Below, piece by piece: positions 21,600 to 32,300 of a DNA stretch of 64,000 bases. Every line of letters starts with the position of its first letter. The first letter of the stretch is position 1. Origin of the DNA: Acanthornis magna (lineage: Eukaryota > Chordata > Aves > Passeriformes > Acanthizidae); the NCBI GenBank assembly GCA_036785705.1, contig JAWUZG010000056.1, positions 16,040,001 through 16,104,000 on the forward strand. Direction: 5' to 3'. A program made the position numbers and the translations under genes. The notes below the pieces were generated by a model. It had not been told where the DNA came from. It worked only from the letters and a program-made list of their open reading frames with translations, and made no database searches.

Positions 21600-23340
21600 A
21601 AAGCACAAGCTGTGCTCCTTGTGCTTTTATTTCATGTGGCTTTATTTAAAAATGTAAGAATCCCCACCCTCCGCAGAACAAAGAGATACAGCTCTTCACA
21701 GAAGAAAAATACAAGTTTTTGTTCAGTATAAGATACTTTGGAGTGCTTGTTTACAAAATTCGGTTCCCACTTTTGAGAGCTGTAGGAAACACAGGTTCTC
21801 ACTGTAACAGCACATGGTTGTGCTTGTGTGGTGTGGGGCTCCTCACCTCACTGGAGAAGCTTCAATCCTCCCCCTGCAGGCAGACGCTGCCAGGCTGAGG
21901 TTACACCTGCACAACAGGTGCTGTACCACGGCCCCTCTCCAGCCCCTGCAGGCCTCGGGCAGCCAAGGGAAGCTGGAAAGGTCCTGTGCTCCTGCTGCAG
22001 CTGGGAAGCTGCAAATAGGGCTGGGCTGAGGTGGAGAGAACAAACTGTGGCTTCCTCTGCCCTCGCCCTCGGCACCACGGGCACCTGCCCATGCAAAACC
22101 CCTTAGTGTTTGGCTCCAGCAAAACCTTTACCTCTGCTCACAGGCCTGGAATTTGCTGAATCAAATTTCTGAGGCAAATTCTTGTCTTTAGCAAAGCTCC
22201 CAAGGCCTCCCTTGCAGCAGGCAGTGTTTGCAGACTGGCCCTGAAGAGCACAGCCCTGGGGCTGACCAACACCTCCACTACCCTGCAAAGCATTTTAATG
22301 CACATTGTCAGTTCACAGAAACTTTTCACAATCAGCAGCTTCACAGTCCCATCCTAGAAAGGCTTCACCTTTCTTCCATTTTGGACTTCTGTCCTGGACC
22401 TTGCAACCTGCGCCCAGCTCAGCACTTCACTCCCATCCAGAGTGCACACAAGAAGTAATTCCATGACTGAACCTGGCTGTTTGAGAGCACCACTACAGGC
22501 TATTATTAATTTTTTTAGCAAGTAATACTGACTAGACCTCCTGCCAGCAAAGGAGCCCTTGAGAAGTGCATGTGACTCCTCTCTCCTGCTCTCCTGACCT
22601 CTTCCAACACCCCCTGCCCACCTGGGGCCGTGCAGGGCTGAGCAGTGCCCTGGGACAGCACAGATCCTGCACTGAGATCTCTGGATCTCAAGACCCATCT
22701 CTGAAAGATTTCACTGAGGGGAAGAGGTCTGGGCTCACCCTTCCCAGGGTGGGCCTGACACATCCTAATGAACACAGCTTAAAGGTTTGCTCAGGGGGAT
22801 GACAAGGTGGGGTGCCGGCAGCATCCCTGTGCCCTGGCACACCCAGTTTAGAGCCCCAGAAGGCATCACTAGGGTCAAGCAGGCCAAAATCATGGTCTGC
22901 AAAAGCAAAATTACAGTTCTGAGAAAAGGAGTCCACCCCCTCTTCTATCCCAGCAAAAACTGTTCCATTAAAATGCAAACAACCCCCAATTTCCAACCAC
23001 ATTAATACTGCACTCTCTAGCTCAGCAGCAAAGGATTTGCTTCTACTCACGGCCTTAAGGAATACCTGAAGCAACCATTATGAGTAAACTGCTACAAAAT
23101 GCTTTCCCTCAACAGAGTTCCCAGCTCTTAAGCCACCTGGGTGATGATCTCTGTAAGCAACAAAGCATCCTTATTTTTCCATCAAAATCACATCACCTCA
23201 TTTTCAGTCAAATTCAGGATTACATCATCGGCTCCTTATAAAAATAATCTGTATTGTTGTATCCCCTTGGATGCACTTGAGTCAGTCACGAGCGTATGGG
23301 CATCACTGCTGGAGAGGGTGGAGCAGGCTGCCCTTTCCCC
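21600..23340 (-). other. LYSMD4: LYSMD4 3' untranslated region (end inferred)
   Basis: Minus-strand sequence after the LYSMD4 stop has no coding signal. Going down from 23340, the first clear AATAAA hexamers on the minus strand are at 21646 and 21631; an ATTAAA at about 22297 would give a shorter form. The border is therefore approximate. The region is GC-moderate and lacks recognised repeats. Confidence 0.5.
21626..21646 (-). terminator. Candidate poly(A) signals of LYSMD4 (two AATAAA)
   Basis: On the minus strand AATAAA occurs at 21646-21641 and again at 21631-21626, 15 nt apart. They are the first canonical hexamers downstream of the LYSMD4 stop. Cleavage would lie near 21600-21615, about 0.4 kb from the MEF2A distal signal on the opposite strand. 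Confidence 0.5.
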
Positions 23341-23892
23341 TTACGATTTTTTTCCTACAACTGAGCTTTGTGGTAATTTCCCTTCCAATCCAGCTGTTGA
23401 AACATTTGAGGTTGCTGTTGTGTTAGAGGTGTGGGCCACCAGGCCTTGTGTTTTGAAATAGATGATATAAAATACGGGCAGGACAATTCCTATCAGGAGC
23501 ATAATAAAAACGGCATTCCACCACTGGATTCCACAGTCCGCACCATTCCCAGTCTCACGCTTCCTTGCCTCGGGCAGGGGCTTCTCCAGCGCCTCCACGC
23601 CGTACTCTGTGTTCAGCTGCACCTCCACCTGCACGGCCTCCTGGATGCTCTGGTCGATGCCCTTGAAGTACTCGCTGAGGCACTGGCTGCCTGCGGAGCT
23701 GCCCGCGCTGGGCTCGGGCTCCGACAGCTCCACGTGTGTCAGGCCAGGCTGGGCAGGCCCTGCCGGGGGCGGCCGCAGGGCCCCGGCGCTCTCGGTGAGC
23801 AGCCCGTGCGGCCGCACCGGGATCTTGATGGACTTCAGCGCGTACAGGTCCTGCTCCCGGATGAAGTTGTTGACGCGTTTGATATCTGCAAC
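23341..23892 (-). CDS. LYSMD4: LYSMD4 coding exon 2 (rest of LysM, TM helix, stop)
   Basis: The acceptor is TTCTGTAG|GTTGCAGAT, giving VADIKRVNNFIREQDLYALK in phase 0. The exon has 183 codons plus the stop at 23341-23343. The coding part before the membrane helix is GC-rich with many CpGs. YFKGIDQSIQEAVQVE matches the human FFKGIDQDIERAVQSE. The membrane block GADCGIQWWNAVFIMLLIG is identical to human as I recall it. A shorter reading from an internal GTG at 23817 would lose the LysM half and is not credible. Confidence 0.94.
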   Translation of the reverse strand, partial: VADIKRVNNFIREQDLYALKSIKIPVRPHGLLTESAGALRPPPAGPAQPGLTHVELSEPEPSAGSSAGSQCLSEYFKGIDQSIQEAVQVEVQLNTEYGVEALEKPLPEARKRETGNGADCGIQWWNAVFIMLLIGIVLPVFYIIYFKTQGLVAHTSNTTATSNVSTAGLEGKLPQSSVVGKKS

Positions 23893-26800
23893 CTACAGAA
23901 TCCAAAAGGGACACAAATGGTGAGTGTAGGACAACGCAGAAGTGAGGCAGGAAGCGGCTCCAAAAGCAGTGCGCAAGGAAGCTGTCACAGAATAAAAAGC
24001 AGGCCCTGGATCCAAGTGGTTTTGTGTTCTGCAGAGATTCCCCAGCTGTTCCAGGGGCGCTCCAGGTCCTGCAGGATAGAGCCCGTCCCCTGTTAAACCA
24101 GTCTACAACTTCCTCTAGTGCTCTTGTATCTGCTGTGTTTTGCTTCACACCGCTTTTCCTTCCCTTTGCTTTCTTTGCCCTTCTCTCACTTAGTTAAGGC
24201 AAGAAGAATCTTTGTAACAGATCCTTTTTAAAATAGTTTTCATACCTCACACATGAGTGCTTAAAGTGCGAGCACAATACCAGTGTGAGCAGGCAAAATC
24301 CCCTTCCTTCTCAGGAAATGATTTCAGAGTGATCAGAGCTCCACCAGGGGAGCACACCAATTCTGAAAGCAAGGGCACAAGCCTGGAGAGCAGGCAAGCA
24401 TCTCCCACACAGGCACGAGCATCCTTTGCTGAAGCACAATCACCTCTGTGCTCCTGTCACCACCTCTGGTGGTTCCTGTGTAGAGGTCCTGTCTGTGAGC
24501 TGTATCCGCACCCAGAGCGGTAAGAGCGAGGAAGAACAAGCCACGAGTGCAGCGTCAGTCACAGGGACAGGCGGTACAGTGCAGAGACAAAGGCAAAGCA
24601 GTGTCTCTTCATTTAATATTAAATAAGAGAAGATACTTAATACAGTGGCCACTCACAGCCACCCAATAAGTGCAGCAACTTCTCAGCTGCGCTAAACCCT
24701 CTGTCAGAGAAAACAAACAGCATGTCAGTGTGTGCCAGGAGCTCTCTGCAGCTGCCAAGGAGATGCAAAAGAACTTTGAGGAAAAGGCTGGAGGACACAA
24801 AACAGCAGGAGTCAAACCAAAGAGAAAGGCAACACAAACAGGTAAACCAGGTCCCATATATCACACCAGAGACACAGTACAGGGACTGTGCTTTCCTCTT
24901 TCAGAAATTAGAGCATGACCTGCATTCACTGCACACTCACACACTTGAGGCTGCCAAGGAAACTGGGGAGCTAAAACAAAAAGAAAAAAACACTTTACTT
25001 CCTAAGCACTCTGCTCAAAGGTAGAGATGAGATAGATGCCTGAATCTCCTGTTTACTCTGCAAAGCTTGACAATTATAAAAATGGCACATTTAATCCAGG
25101 ACCTGATCTGGGGACCCTGAGGCAAAAGGAATCTTCAGTTGCTGGTTCAGGCTCCTCACAGCCGGCCTCAGCGCAACCTCTGGACTTAAACCCTGCAAAA
25201 TTTCTTAGTTACGAAATAACAATCTCACCCAGAGCCTCCTAACTGAGGTGCTGCTTCAATTTCTGGATTTGTTCCAATGAAAACAAATTACTGGGACAGT
25301 AAATATCCCCCGTGGTGTCTGCAATCAAATACTGCAGTGTGGTGCTAAGGCTCTAGAAACAGAAAGTGGAGCAGCGCTCACACAAAAACAACAAACAAAG
25401 CTGATGGGAAGCATGCGAGAGATTGGGCTGCACAAGCATTTAGGCTTATTTTCTGTACTCATTTTTTTGGCTGCAGTGAGCTCCTCTTGTCCCAGCTAAG
25501 AACAATGCCAAAAGCAAGCCAGGACTATAAATGGTCAAGAGTAAAAATGAGAATTTTGAAGTGCTTTGCATCTCTGCCAAGTTATCTGTGGCGCGCACAC
25601 AGAGCTATTTGTTGCGCTGTCTTTAATACCCCGTCCCCAAGCAGATTCTGAAACCAATGTCAAGTTCTCATTGATTTCAAGGAGAAGTTCATCCTGGATT
25701 TTTTAGACACATTTGTCTATATATTTGTGGCTACAGTTCTTCCTCACTGCTGTCCTGGTGACCTTTCAGGAGCTGCTTAATTGTGCAAATAAAACAAAAC
25801 ACGTGAAACCTGTCAGTGCCAGTCTGTAAACGACAAATACACAAATCTCCTACAGTAAGGATTTCTGTACCTGTTCAATTTAACTGGAACACATCAGAAG
25901 TGCCTTTTCTGGAAGGGAGGGAGAAAGCAGGACAGTTTTTTCCTGTGGGAGAAGAACACTGACTACATGGTCCCTTCCACCAGCTTGCTTTTCCCCTGGG
26001 CAGAGCCTTTGAGGGGCTAAAAGGCTCCGGGAGCGGCACAGCAGAGGAGCAGGGACAGGACTGGGTCCTCTGAGTGACAGTGCAGAGGGCACAGCAGGAC
26101 TTTTCACACCATAAACCAAAGAACTGTTCAGCATCTCCCTCCAAGTTCACCCAACTGCTGTGAGCCTGCCCAAGTGCTGCTGAGAGCAGCACAGTCACAG
26201 CTCCAAAGCCAACCAAAGCTGCAGCTCTGCCTTCTCAGGCTCTCCCGGGGCCAATCAAGGCCTATTCAAATCCTACCAGATTCGCTTCTCCACACGCATC
26301 AGGCTCGTCAGCAGAACCTACAAGGGTGCCTTTTTTGTTTTGTTTTTGTTTCTAAGGGCATGGGAGGGGAGGAATTGCTACAATCCCTCTAAGCTCTCTT
26401 GCCTCAGCTGCACCACACAGCTGCTGTGTGGTTAAGCAAGACAGACTGCAATTGCATTGCAGCAGTGGAGCCAGAGCCGTATCATTATTCCCACTGCGGT
26501 CACCGTCTAATTGTTTGTATCATGGAACTTTGAAATCACAGTCCAGTCTGCAGATAAAGGAGGCTCTAAAAATACAGCTCAAACTGCTACACAGGGAGTT
26601 TCTAATGTTCAGAGAAGGTAATTAAACTTTTCAACAGTTTTGCTCTGCTTTGGAACAAAGAAAATGTGTTATGTAGTATGTTCCAGCTCAGAGAAATCTC
26701 ACTGTGCACATGCTCTCCCTCCTGCCCACAGGCACCTGAACTGTGCATGCTTTGGGACGACAGTAAACAACCAAAACCCACACACAGACACCACCTGGAC

Positions 26801-27593
26801 TCTGGGACCGAACTTTGGCATCTCTCCACATCCACCCGTTAGACCTTCCTTGCAAAATGTAAGATGATACCTTTCAAAAAAGAAACAAAAAACCTTACCC
26901 ATAACCATGGTGTTTCTTTGTACTGCTAAATTCCCTTAAAAAACTCCAATGTTCCTTGAGAGCAGAGCCCCGACCCTCATTTCTACACTCAGCTTCCTAA
27001 TGTTTGCCCTCACCGAAATAGCTTAGTACAACCTGCACTTAGTCACCGAAATTAAACAGGAAAGCAGGTCAGGCAGGGCGTGAGGCTGACACCATCTTCC
27101 TAGGCTGTTGGCTGAACAACTCTTTTTTGCATTTGTTTGGCTTTTTTTTTTTTTTTTACCTTTCTCCAGTTCCCAGACACTGACCATTCATACAATACAC
27201 AGGGCCAACACTTTCCAGTGCCAAAACTACCAGACCACAGGACGTGTTCCAGTCCCTCTGGAAAGTGCTGCACATGAAACCCTTCCGAGGTGATTAACGC
27301 CGAGCAGAGGCAGCCCTTACCTTACAGCCGTACTGCAGGGCCAGCTTGTTCAGGTTATCATCCTCGGTGATCTCCCGCTCCAGAAGCACCATGTCCCCAA
27401 GCCTGTCCCGGGGAGTGCTGCCCCGCTGCTGCTCCTTGCCCCTGGGCCGCAGCTCCATAACGTTGAGCTCCTCCTCTGAGGACTCCTCCGAGTCGGATCG
27501 GCCATTGGGAAACACATACACCTGCCTGCCCGGGTAGTTGTGGACAGTGACAGGAGCCTGGAAGGATCTCGTCCGGCCCTCATTCAGCCTCAT
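23341..27593 (-). CDS. LYSMD4: LYSMD4, LysM and single-pass membrane protein, complete
   Basis: LysM domain-containing protein 4 is a poorly characterised vertebrate membrane protein. Two coding exons (27593-27321 and 23892-23341) join in phase 0 to give 274 residues; human LYSMD4 is about 296. Residues 1-67 are polar, with an acidic serine patch (SDSEESSEEE, 33-42) and a basic patch (LRPRGKEQQR). The LysM domain spans about 68-117 (MVLLEREITEDDNLNKLALQYGCK then VADIKRVNNFIREQDLYALK). A Pro-rich linker follows. A conserved block with a hydrophobic helix comes next (DCGIQWWNAVFIMLLIGIVL..., about 210-236). The 38-residue tail has two N-glycosylation sequons (NTT, NVS). One helix with sequons on the C-terminal side suggests type II topology, with the LysM domain cytosolic (inference). 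The gene converges on MEF2A. Ligand and function are unknown. Confidence 0.95.
23893..27320 (-). other. LYSMD4 intron between the two coding exons
   Basis: A 3.4-kb phase-0 intron. Scattered T and A runs (for example 27140-27157) are the only repeats seen. Translated stretches such as the one at 23555-24148 on the minus strand are off-frame shadows of exon 2 or chance. Confidence 0.85.
27321..27593 (-). CDS. LYSMD4: LYSMD4 coding exon 1 (start codon to GCK)
   Basis: The chosen start is ATG at 27593, opening MRLNEGRTRSFQAPVTV, which aligns with the human start MRHEEVLTKTFQGP. Eighteen bases of 5'UTR precede it in the same exon, back to an acceptor TTCTAG (exon border at 27611). The donor is AAG|GTAAGG, leaving codon 91 (Lys) complete. 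The first half of the LysM domain (LLEREITEDDNLNKLALQYGCK) is on this exon, so the intron splits the domain. Reading on past the donor gives only VRAASARR, which is intronic. Confidence 0.94.
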
Positions 27594-27611
27594 CTTTTAC
27601 CCCAGCAGCAC

Positions 27612-28913
27612 CTAGAACAAAACCCAGACATTTTCAGTTTCATTAATACCAGTGTTTAGTTCTCAGCACGCAAGATTCAGAGGATGCACAAAATGTTGGC
27701 ACGTATGAACACACACACAAAAGTTTCTTGTACCCAGGGGCAAATCCAGAAGTGCCACTCTAACAGCAATATTAGAAAAGTTAGGTACACAAACTGCAAC
27801 AATGAGTAATTATTTTCTAACCTTTTTTTTGGTCTACCTGTGGAGAAACCACCTTATAATGCTATGTTGCTACACATTTTAAATGCTACATTCTATTTTA
27901 TTTCTTTATTTTCTATTTAAATTTCATTTGAAAAGCAACACAGTCACTTGAGTGAACTGTCTTTACTTATTGTCAAAATATACATCAGGTCTACCAACAG
28001 ATATTGAAAACTGAGTAAAGTTATCCTTTAAGTCACGTTTTTCTAAGTCCTTAGTTCTCCACACTTGAAGAATCCACATTTTAAGTTCTTGGAAGTGCAT
28101 TTTTTTTTTTTCTTTTAAATAAGGACAGCTCCAACTACACTTAACTTCAACCTGAATAACAAGGCTTCATTTTGCTGCGTGAAGACTAAAACCTGCCTGA
28201 GCACTTTAATTACTGTTCACCCTGCAGCCGCAAGTTGTTTTTTTTTTTTCTCCAATCCTCAGCTCCACAATTTGTTGTCAGGGTTAGGTATAGGTAAGAA
28301 AACCTCACGCTGTCACGGAACCTTGGCCTTAACATTCTTCATCTACCTCTAAGGGATTCTTCAGGTGAAACCACTACGATTTAATGGCAATTCCTCGGCC
28401 CCGGGCATGGCACCCACAGCTGCGGGCTGTGCTCAGCTGTGCCGAGCCAATTCAACATCCAGGACCAGGCTGGACGCTGCTGTGGGACACCTCGGCCTCC
28501 CCCGACCCAGCTCCCTCCTTAGGGAGTGCCAAAGTCTTCCCCAAGCTCTTCTGGAGACCCCGACCCCGTCAGCACTTCAGGCGGATCCCGCTCCCCTCAG
28601 GGTGCCCCGCTCCCCTCGGCACCTCGGGGGTCCCGATCCCCTCAGCTCCCGATCCCCCAGGGCTTCCCGCTCCCCTCAGCGCTTCAGGTGACCCCAGCGC
28701 CCTCAGCACTTGAGGAGGGTCCCGATCCCCTCAGAGTGCCCCGCTCCCCCCTGGGGCCCCGCTCTCCTCAGCGCTCCATGGGATCCCGCTCCACCCCGGC
28801 GGCCCCGCTCCCCTCAGGGTGTCCCGCTTTCCCCGGGGGCCCCGCTCCCCTCAGGGCTCCGGGTCTCGGTCCCGGTTCCCTCACGGACCCGCCGCCATCG
28901 GCCCCGCACCGAC
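27612..28913 (-). other. LYSMD4 5' intron (upstream border tentative)
   Basis: The acceptor TTCTAG at 27612-27614 shows that coding exon 1 is preceded by a noncoding exon. A possible donor (AGCTCAG|GTCGGT, minus strand) is at 28914/28913 at the edge of the CpG island. The intron would then contain AT-rich sequence with T runs on its coding-exon side and the degenerate C-rich repeat on its promoter side. Confidence 0.4.
28570..28890 (+). repeat. Degenerate C-rich tandem repeat (CCGATCCCCTCAG-like)
   Basis: Many imperfect copies of motifs such as CCCGCTCCCCTCAGG and CCCGATCCCCTCAG, spaced by roughly 12-30 bases, fill this stretch. The minus (LYSMD4 sense) strand is correspondingly rich in GGGG runs that could form quadruplexes. 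Long open frames on the plus strand here (rich in Pro, Ser and Arg) come from the composition and repeat and are not proteins. Confidence 0.75.
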
Positions 28914-29164
28914 CTGAGCTCGGTCTCGCCCAGCGCTCCTCCCATTGGCTGACGGCGCCGGGGGGCGGGACCTCAGCGCGGCCTGGCCAATGGGAGCCGC
29001 GGAAGGGCGGAGGGGCGGGCGGGGCCGAGCGGGCGGGGCCGGGGCGCGCGGCGGGGGCGGGGCCTCATTTAAAGGGCGCGCGGCCCCGTCCCGTCCCCGC
29101 CGGAGCGCTCGGGGGGACAAAGTCGCACAGCTGAACAGCGGGCGATGTCACACTGCGGGACAGC

Positions 29165-29320
29165 GGGACACGTCACACACCTGCACGGCCCCGGGCGAGC
29201 TGGAACTGCCCCGGGACACGTCACACACCTGCATGGCCCCGGGCGAGCTGGAACTGCCCCGGGACACGTCACACACGTGTACAATCGCTCATGCCACACA
29301 CGTGTACAGTGGGACACGTC
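29165..29320 (+). repeat. 48-bp minisatellite carrying GGGACACGTCAC
   Basis: GGGACACGTCACACAC begins at 29165, 29213 and 29261, an exact 48-bp spacing. The first two full units also share CCCCGGGCGAGCTGGAACTG. A diverged copy begins at 29311. Each unit has one ACGTCAC (reverse GTGACGT, a CRE-like core). A looser GATGTCACAC lies just before at 29144. Confidence 0.93.
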
Positions 29321-32300
29321 ACAGCCTGCACAGCGCTGTGTTACAGTAACAGTCCAGTTATTACATTGGCAATAACATGACAATTACAATATGTCAATTT
29401 TACAGTGTGTCAATGTTGTCTCCACCTGGCAGAGCTGCCCAGCTGTGCTCCACACTGCCATGTTTGCCTTGGCCCACCCTGACTCGTGGCTTATGTTTAA
29501 AAAACCAGTTCGGGACACACTTGTTAGCAAGTTCCACATGTGAAGCTTTTCTGGGGTGCAGGGACAGGAGAAACTATGCCCTTCTTGCCAGCTGTCAGAA
29601 TTAACCTGGCACCCCTCCCGTGTCCATGGAGTGCAGATCTGCTGGAGGGACAGCCTGGGGTTTGGCTGCTGGCTGCTCTGTGCCCTAAAGGTGATGGACA
29701 AACCTGCATTTAAGGTCAATCAAAGCTGAGTGCAGTCCTTGGCCATCGTTTTGCCTTCCCCTGTGCAACCACAGTGCTGGAGGCAAGAGGGGAGGGTATT
29801 TCCTCTCCAGCTCTGGCTATCGCTGGATTACATAGAGCATCAGCTGATAAACGTGACACACTGAGAGGAAGGAAAGCTCCACGGGCATCAACAATTTTTT
29901 TTATGCAACAACTGTTCTTCACAGCTCTTACCTGCCCACACACCTTCATGGGACTGAGGGATTTCAGCAGGGCTGGAAGGGTGGTGGGAGAGTGGCCAGG
30001 CAGGACTGTGGCTGAGCCAGCATCCCATCTCCCAGCAGGATTTCCTTCCCTCCATTCCTGGGCCAGATTGTCCCAGGACCAGATGACTTTGGGGCTCAGC
30101 CAGCTTAGGCAGTTTTCTGACCCAACAGACAATGGATTTAGCGTGCTGGAGAAGGCTCTACAAGCATGGGGAGTAGATGACAGGTGCCAAAACGCCTTTC
30201 CTGAGCCACTTACAGCCTCTCTGTGACTATTGAGGTTCAAAAGTTACAAGCAATAATCACATTTTGTCAAACAGATCCAGGTTACTCAGGGTAACCTGCT
30301 CAAACCTGGAAAATAAACTGCTGAGGAAATGCTGGAAAAACACGGGGGAATCAACCAGGCTTTGTGGACAGGGCTCAGTCTGGACTGGATTACTTGTCCT
30401 TGATAGTGCTTAACAAGAAATAACTGTTTTGTAGGAGTGCTGATGTTGGATCTGGGTCAATTGCATGGCTGATGTCATCATGCTAAATAATTGGAATATT
30501 TTTGTAGTTAGCAGATAGACTGTGAGAGCTGCAAAGCCCCAAACAAGCAGAGTCTGTCTGAGAGCTCAATGGTTCAGTCATTATCTACATTCAGCCAACA
30601 TAAGGGTCATTCGTGCCCTGAATTTCAGGAAGAAACCCTCCTGCCCTGACTTAGATCAATGCAGAGGGCAAGAGAGCTGAGAGCCTGCTCATTTTCACTC
30701 AGTCCAAAGAGCAGTGTGTCCATGGTGTGGGGCACCAGCTGGCATCCACATCCATGCCAGCTGCTTCCCAGAGTTAATCCCTGCGATAAAGAATCAAAAC
30801 TTTCATGAACGCCTTGGCTGGGGCTCTCAAAATAATCTAGAACAGGGCTCCTCTCTTGTGTCCCTGTGATTCTTGGGAGCTCTTGCACAGACCCAGAATT
30901 GCAGTTTTCCTCATCACTTGGGTTTTGTCCCTCTTTTTTCAGGCTCACTTGGGAAGTGTGAGAAGTGTCAGACACATATTCCCTGTGTCATTCTTTGCTT
31001 CTCTCTCAGCTGCATTCTAAGCTGTGCAATAAAATCGCTTGTTTGGATTTCAGATCACTCAGTGACAGGCTGCTCTCCACCCCTGGGAAACAAATAACTT
31101 CACTTGTGAGTGGCAGAAGCAGCTCCTGCCCCTCGTGCCGGGGTGTTCAGTGGCCTCACCTGAGCAGAGATGGGACATTTCACACATTCCTGCACCTTGT
31201 CACCAGTGCCAACTGCTGCTCAGGCTGGCATCTGACAGTCCCCAGCTGCTCAGGACTAGCAGGAATAACAATTGCCCTTCATAGATTCACCAGGGCCATC
31301 ATTCCTGGTGACCTGATCCACAATTTGGGATCTGCCATAATTTCACTCTGCCATAAAAGCAAGGCAGAGTGAAATAATTCACCTGTTTCCTTCACCCTAT
31401 GGGCCATTAACAATACAAATGTAGACTGTAGAGTCAATAAAAGATGGAGGGGATTCTCACAGGCTGTGAACTCCCATCCTGACATGATGTGCAGCACAAG
31501 TTGAAGAAAAACTTCTTGAGCATCTCTTTAATATCAACCGATCATTCTTTAGTTTAGCAGATACATGGGAAAGGTTTCTATACAGCTCTGTGCAAACCCC
31601 ATCCATACATGTGGCATTATAGAAATTATGATGCCTCTGTTGCAAATAATGAATAAAAACTGGGCTTTGCTCTGGCTTTGGACTAATGCAGCACAACCAG
31701 TTTCAGTGGAGTTACGCCTGTGTTAAGTCAGAAGCATGAGCCAAATACAACAAAATAAGCCTCTCCCTCTTTGGTACCTGGAGTGACTCAGCTTACGTGG
31801 GTACTGCATGTACATTTGATTGAATTATACATACAGCCATAATTTTAAGAGGTTGATACAGTATACACCCAACACGGGAGAAAACCTCAGCCAAATTAAA
31901 TTAATTATAGGTGTATATACTTAATATAGTTAATTGAGCTATGGAGGTTACTCAGAGTGCATGTTTGGTAGCAGCAGGTTCCACCTTGAGTCTTTTAAGG
32001 GTTTCTGCCCTTGGAGCTTGTGTAGCTCAGCAGGTTCCAGACTCTGCCGTGGAGCACAAGTCCTGTTGTCGACTGCCCTGGAAAGGTCTTGGGCTGCAAG
32101 TCAGCACTCTCAGGAAGGAGCTGATGGTTCAGGTGGTCACATTTGGAAAGGAGCACAGAGCCCACGTCAGTGACAGCAGTCCTGAGAGCAGGCTGAGAGC
32201 AGCTGCACACCTTCCTGCAGGGGCCACAGCCTGGGTACAGCCTTCCTCAGCCAAGGGCACACCCACTGCAGTGTGAGCCCAGCCCGTCTCGCCAGGTGAC

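Larger units (their letters stand above)
28480..29345 (-). promoter_or_regulatory. LYSMD4: CpG island with the probable LYSMD4 promoter
   Basis: This is the only very GC- and CpG-dense block outside the MEF2A and LYSMD4 exons, and it lies just upstream of LYSMD4. A CCAAT box reads on the minus strand (ATTGG at 28944-28948) and another on the plus strand (28987-28991). Several GC boxes (GGGCGGGG) lie at 28960-29060, and a TTTAAA element at 29068-29073. The LYSMD4 start would be a little left of 28944. CCAAT boxes in both orientations leave room for divergent transcription, but no gene is recognised to the right. Confidence 0.7.

Noticed and set aside
23431..24096. Plus-strand frame of 221 codons opposite LYSMD4 exon 2
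   Set aside because: It is the antisense shadow of a GC-rich real exon.
28526..29134. Plus-strand Pro/Ser/Arg-rich frame of 202 codons
   Set aside because: High GC content removes stop codons. It lies across a CpG island and a degenerate repeat, with no recognisable domain.
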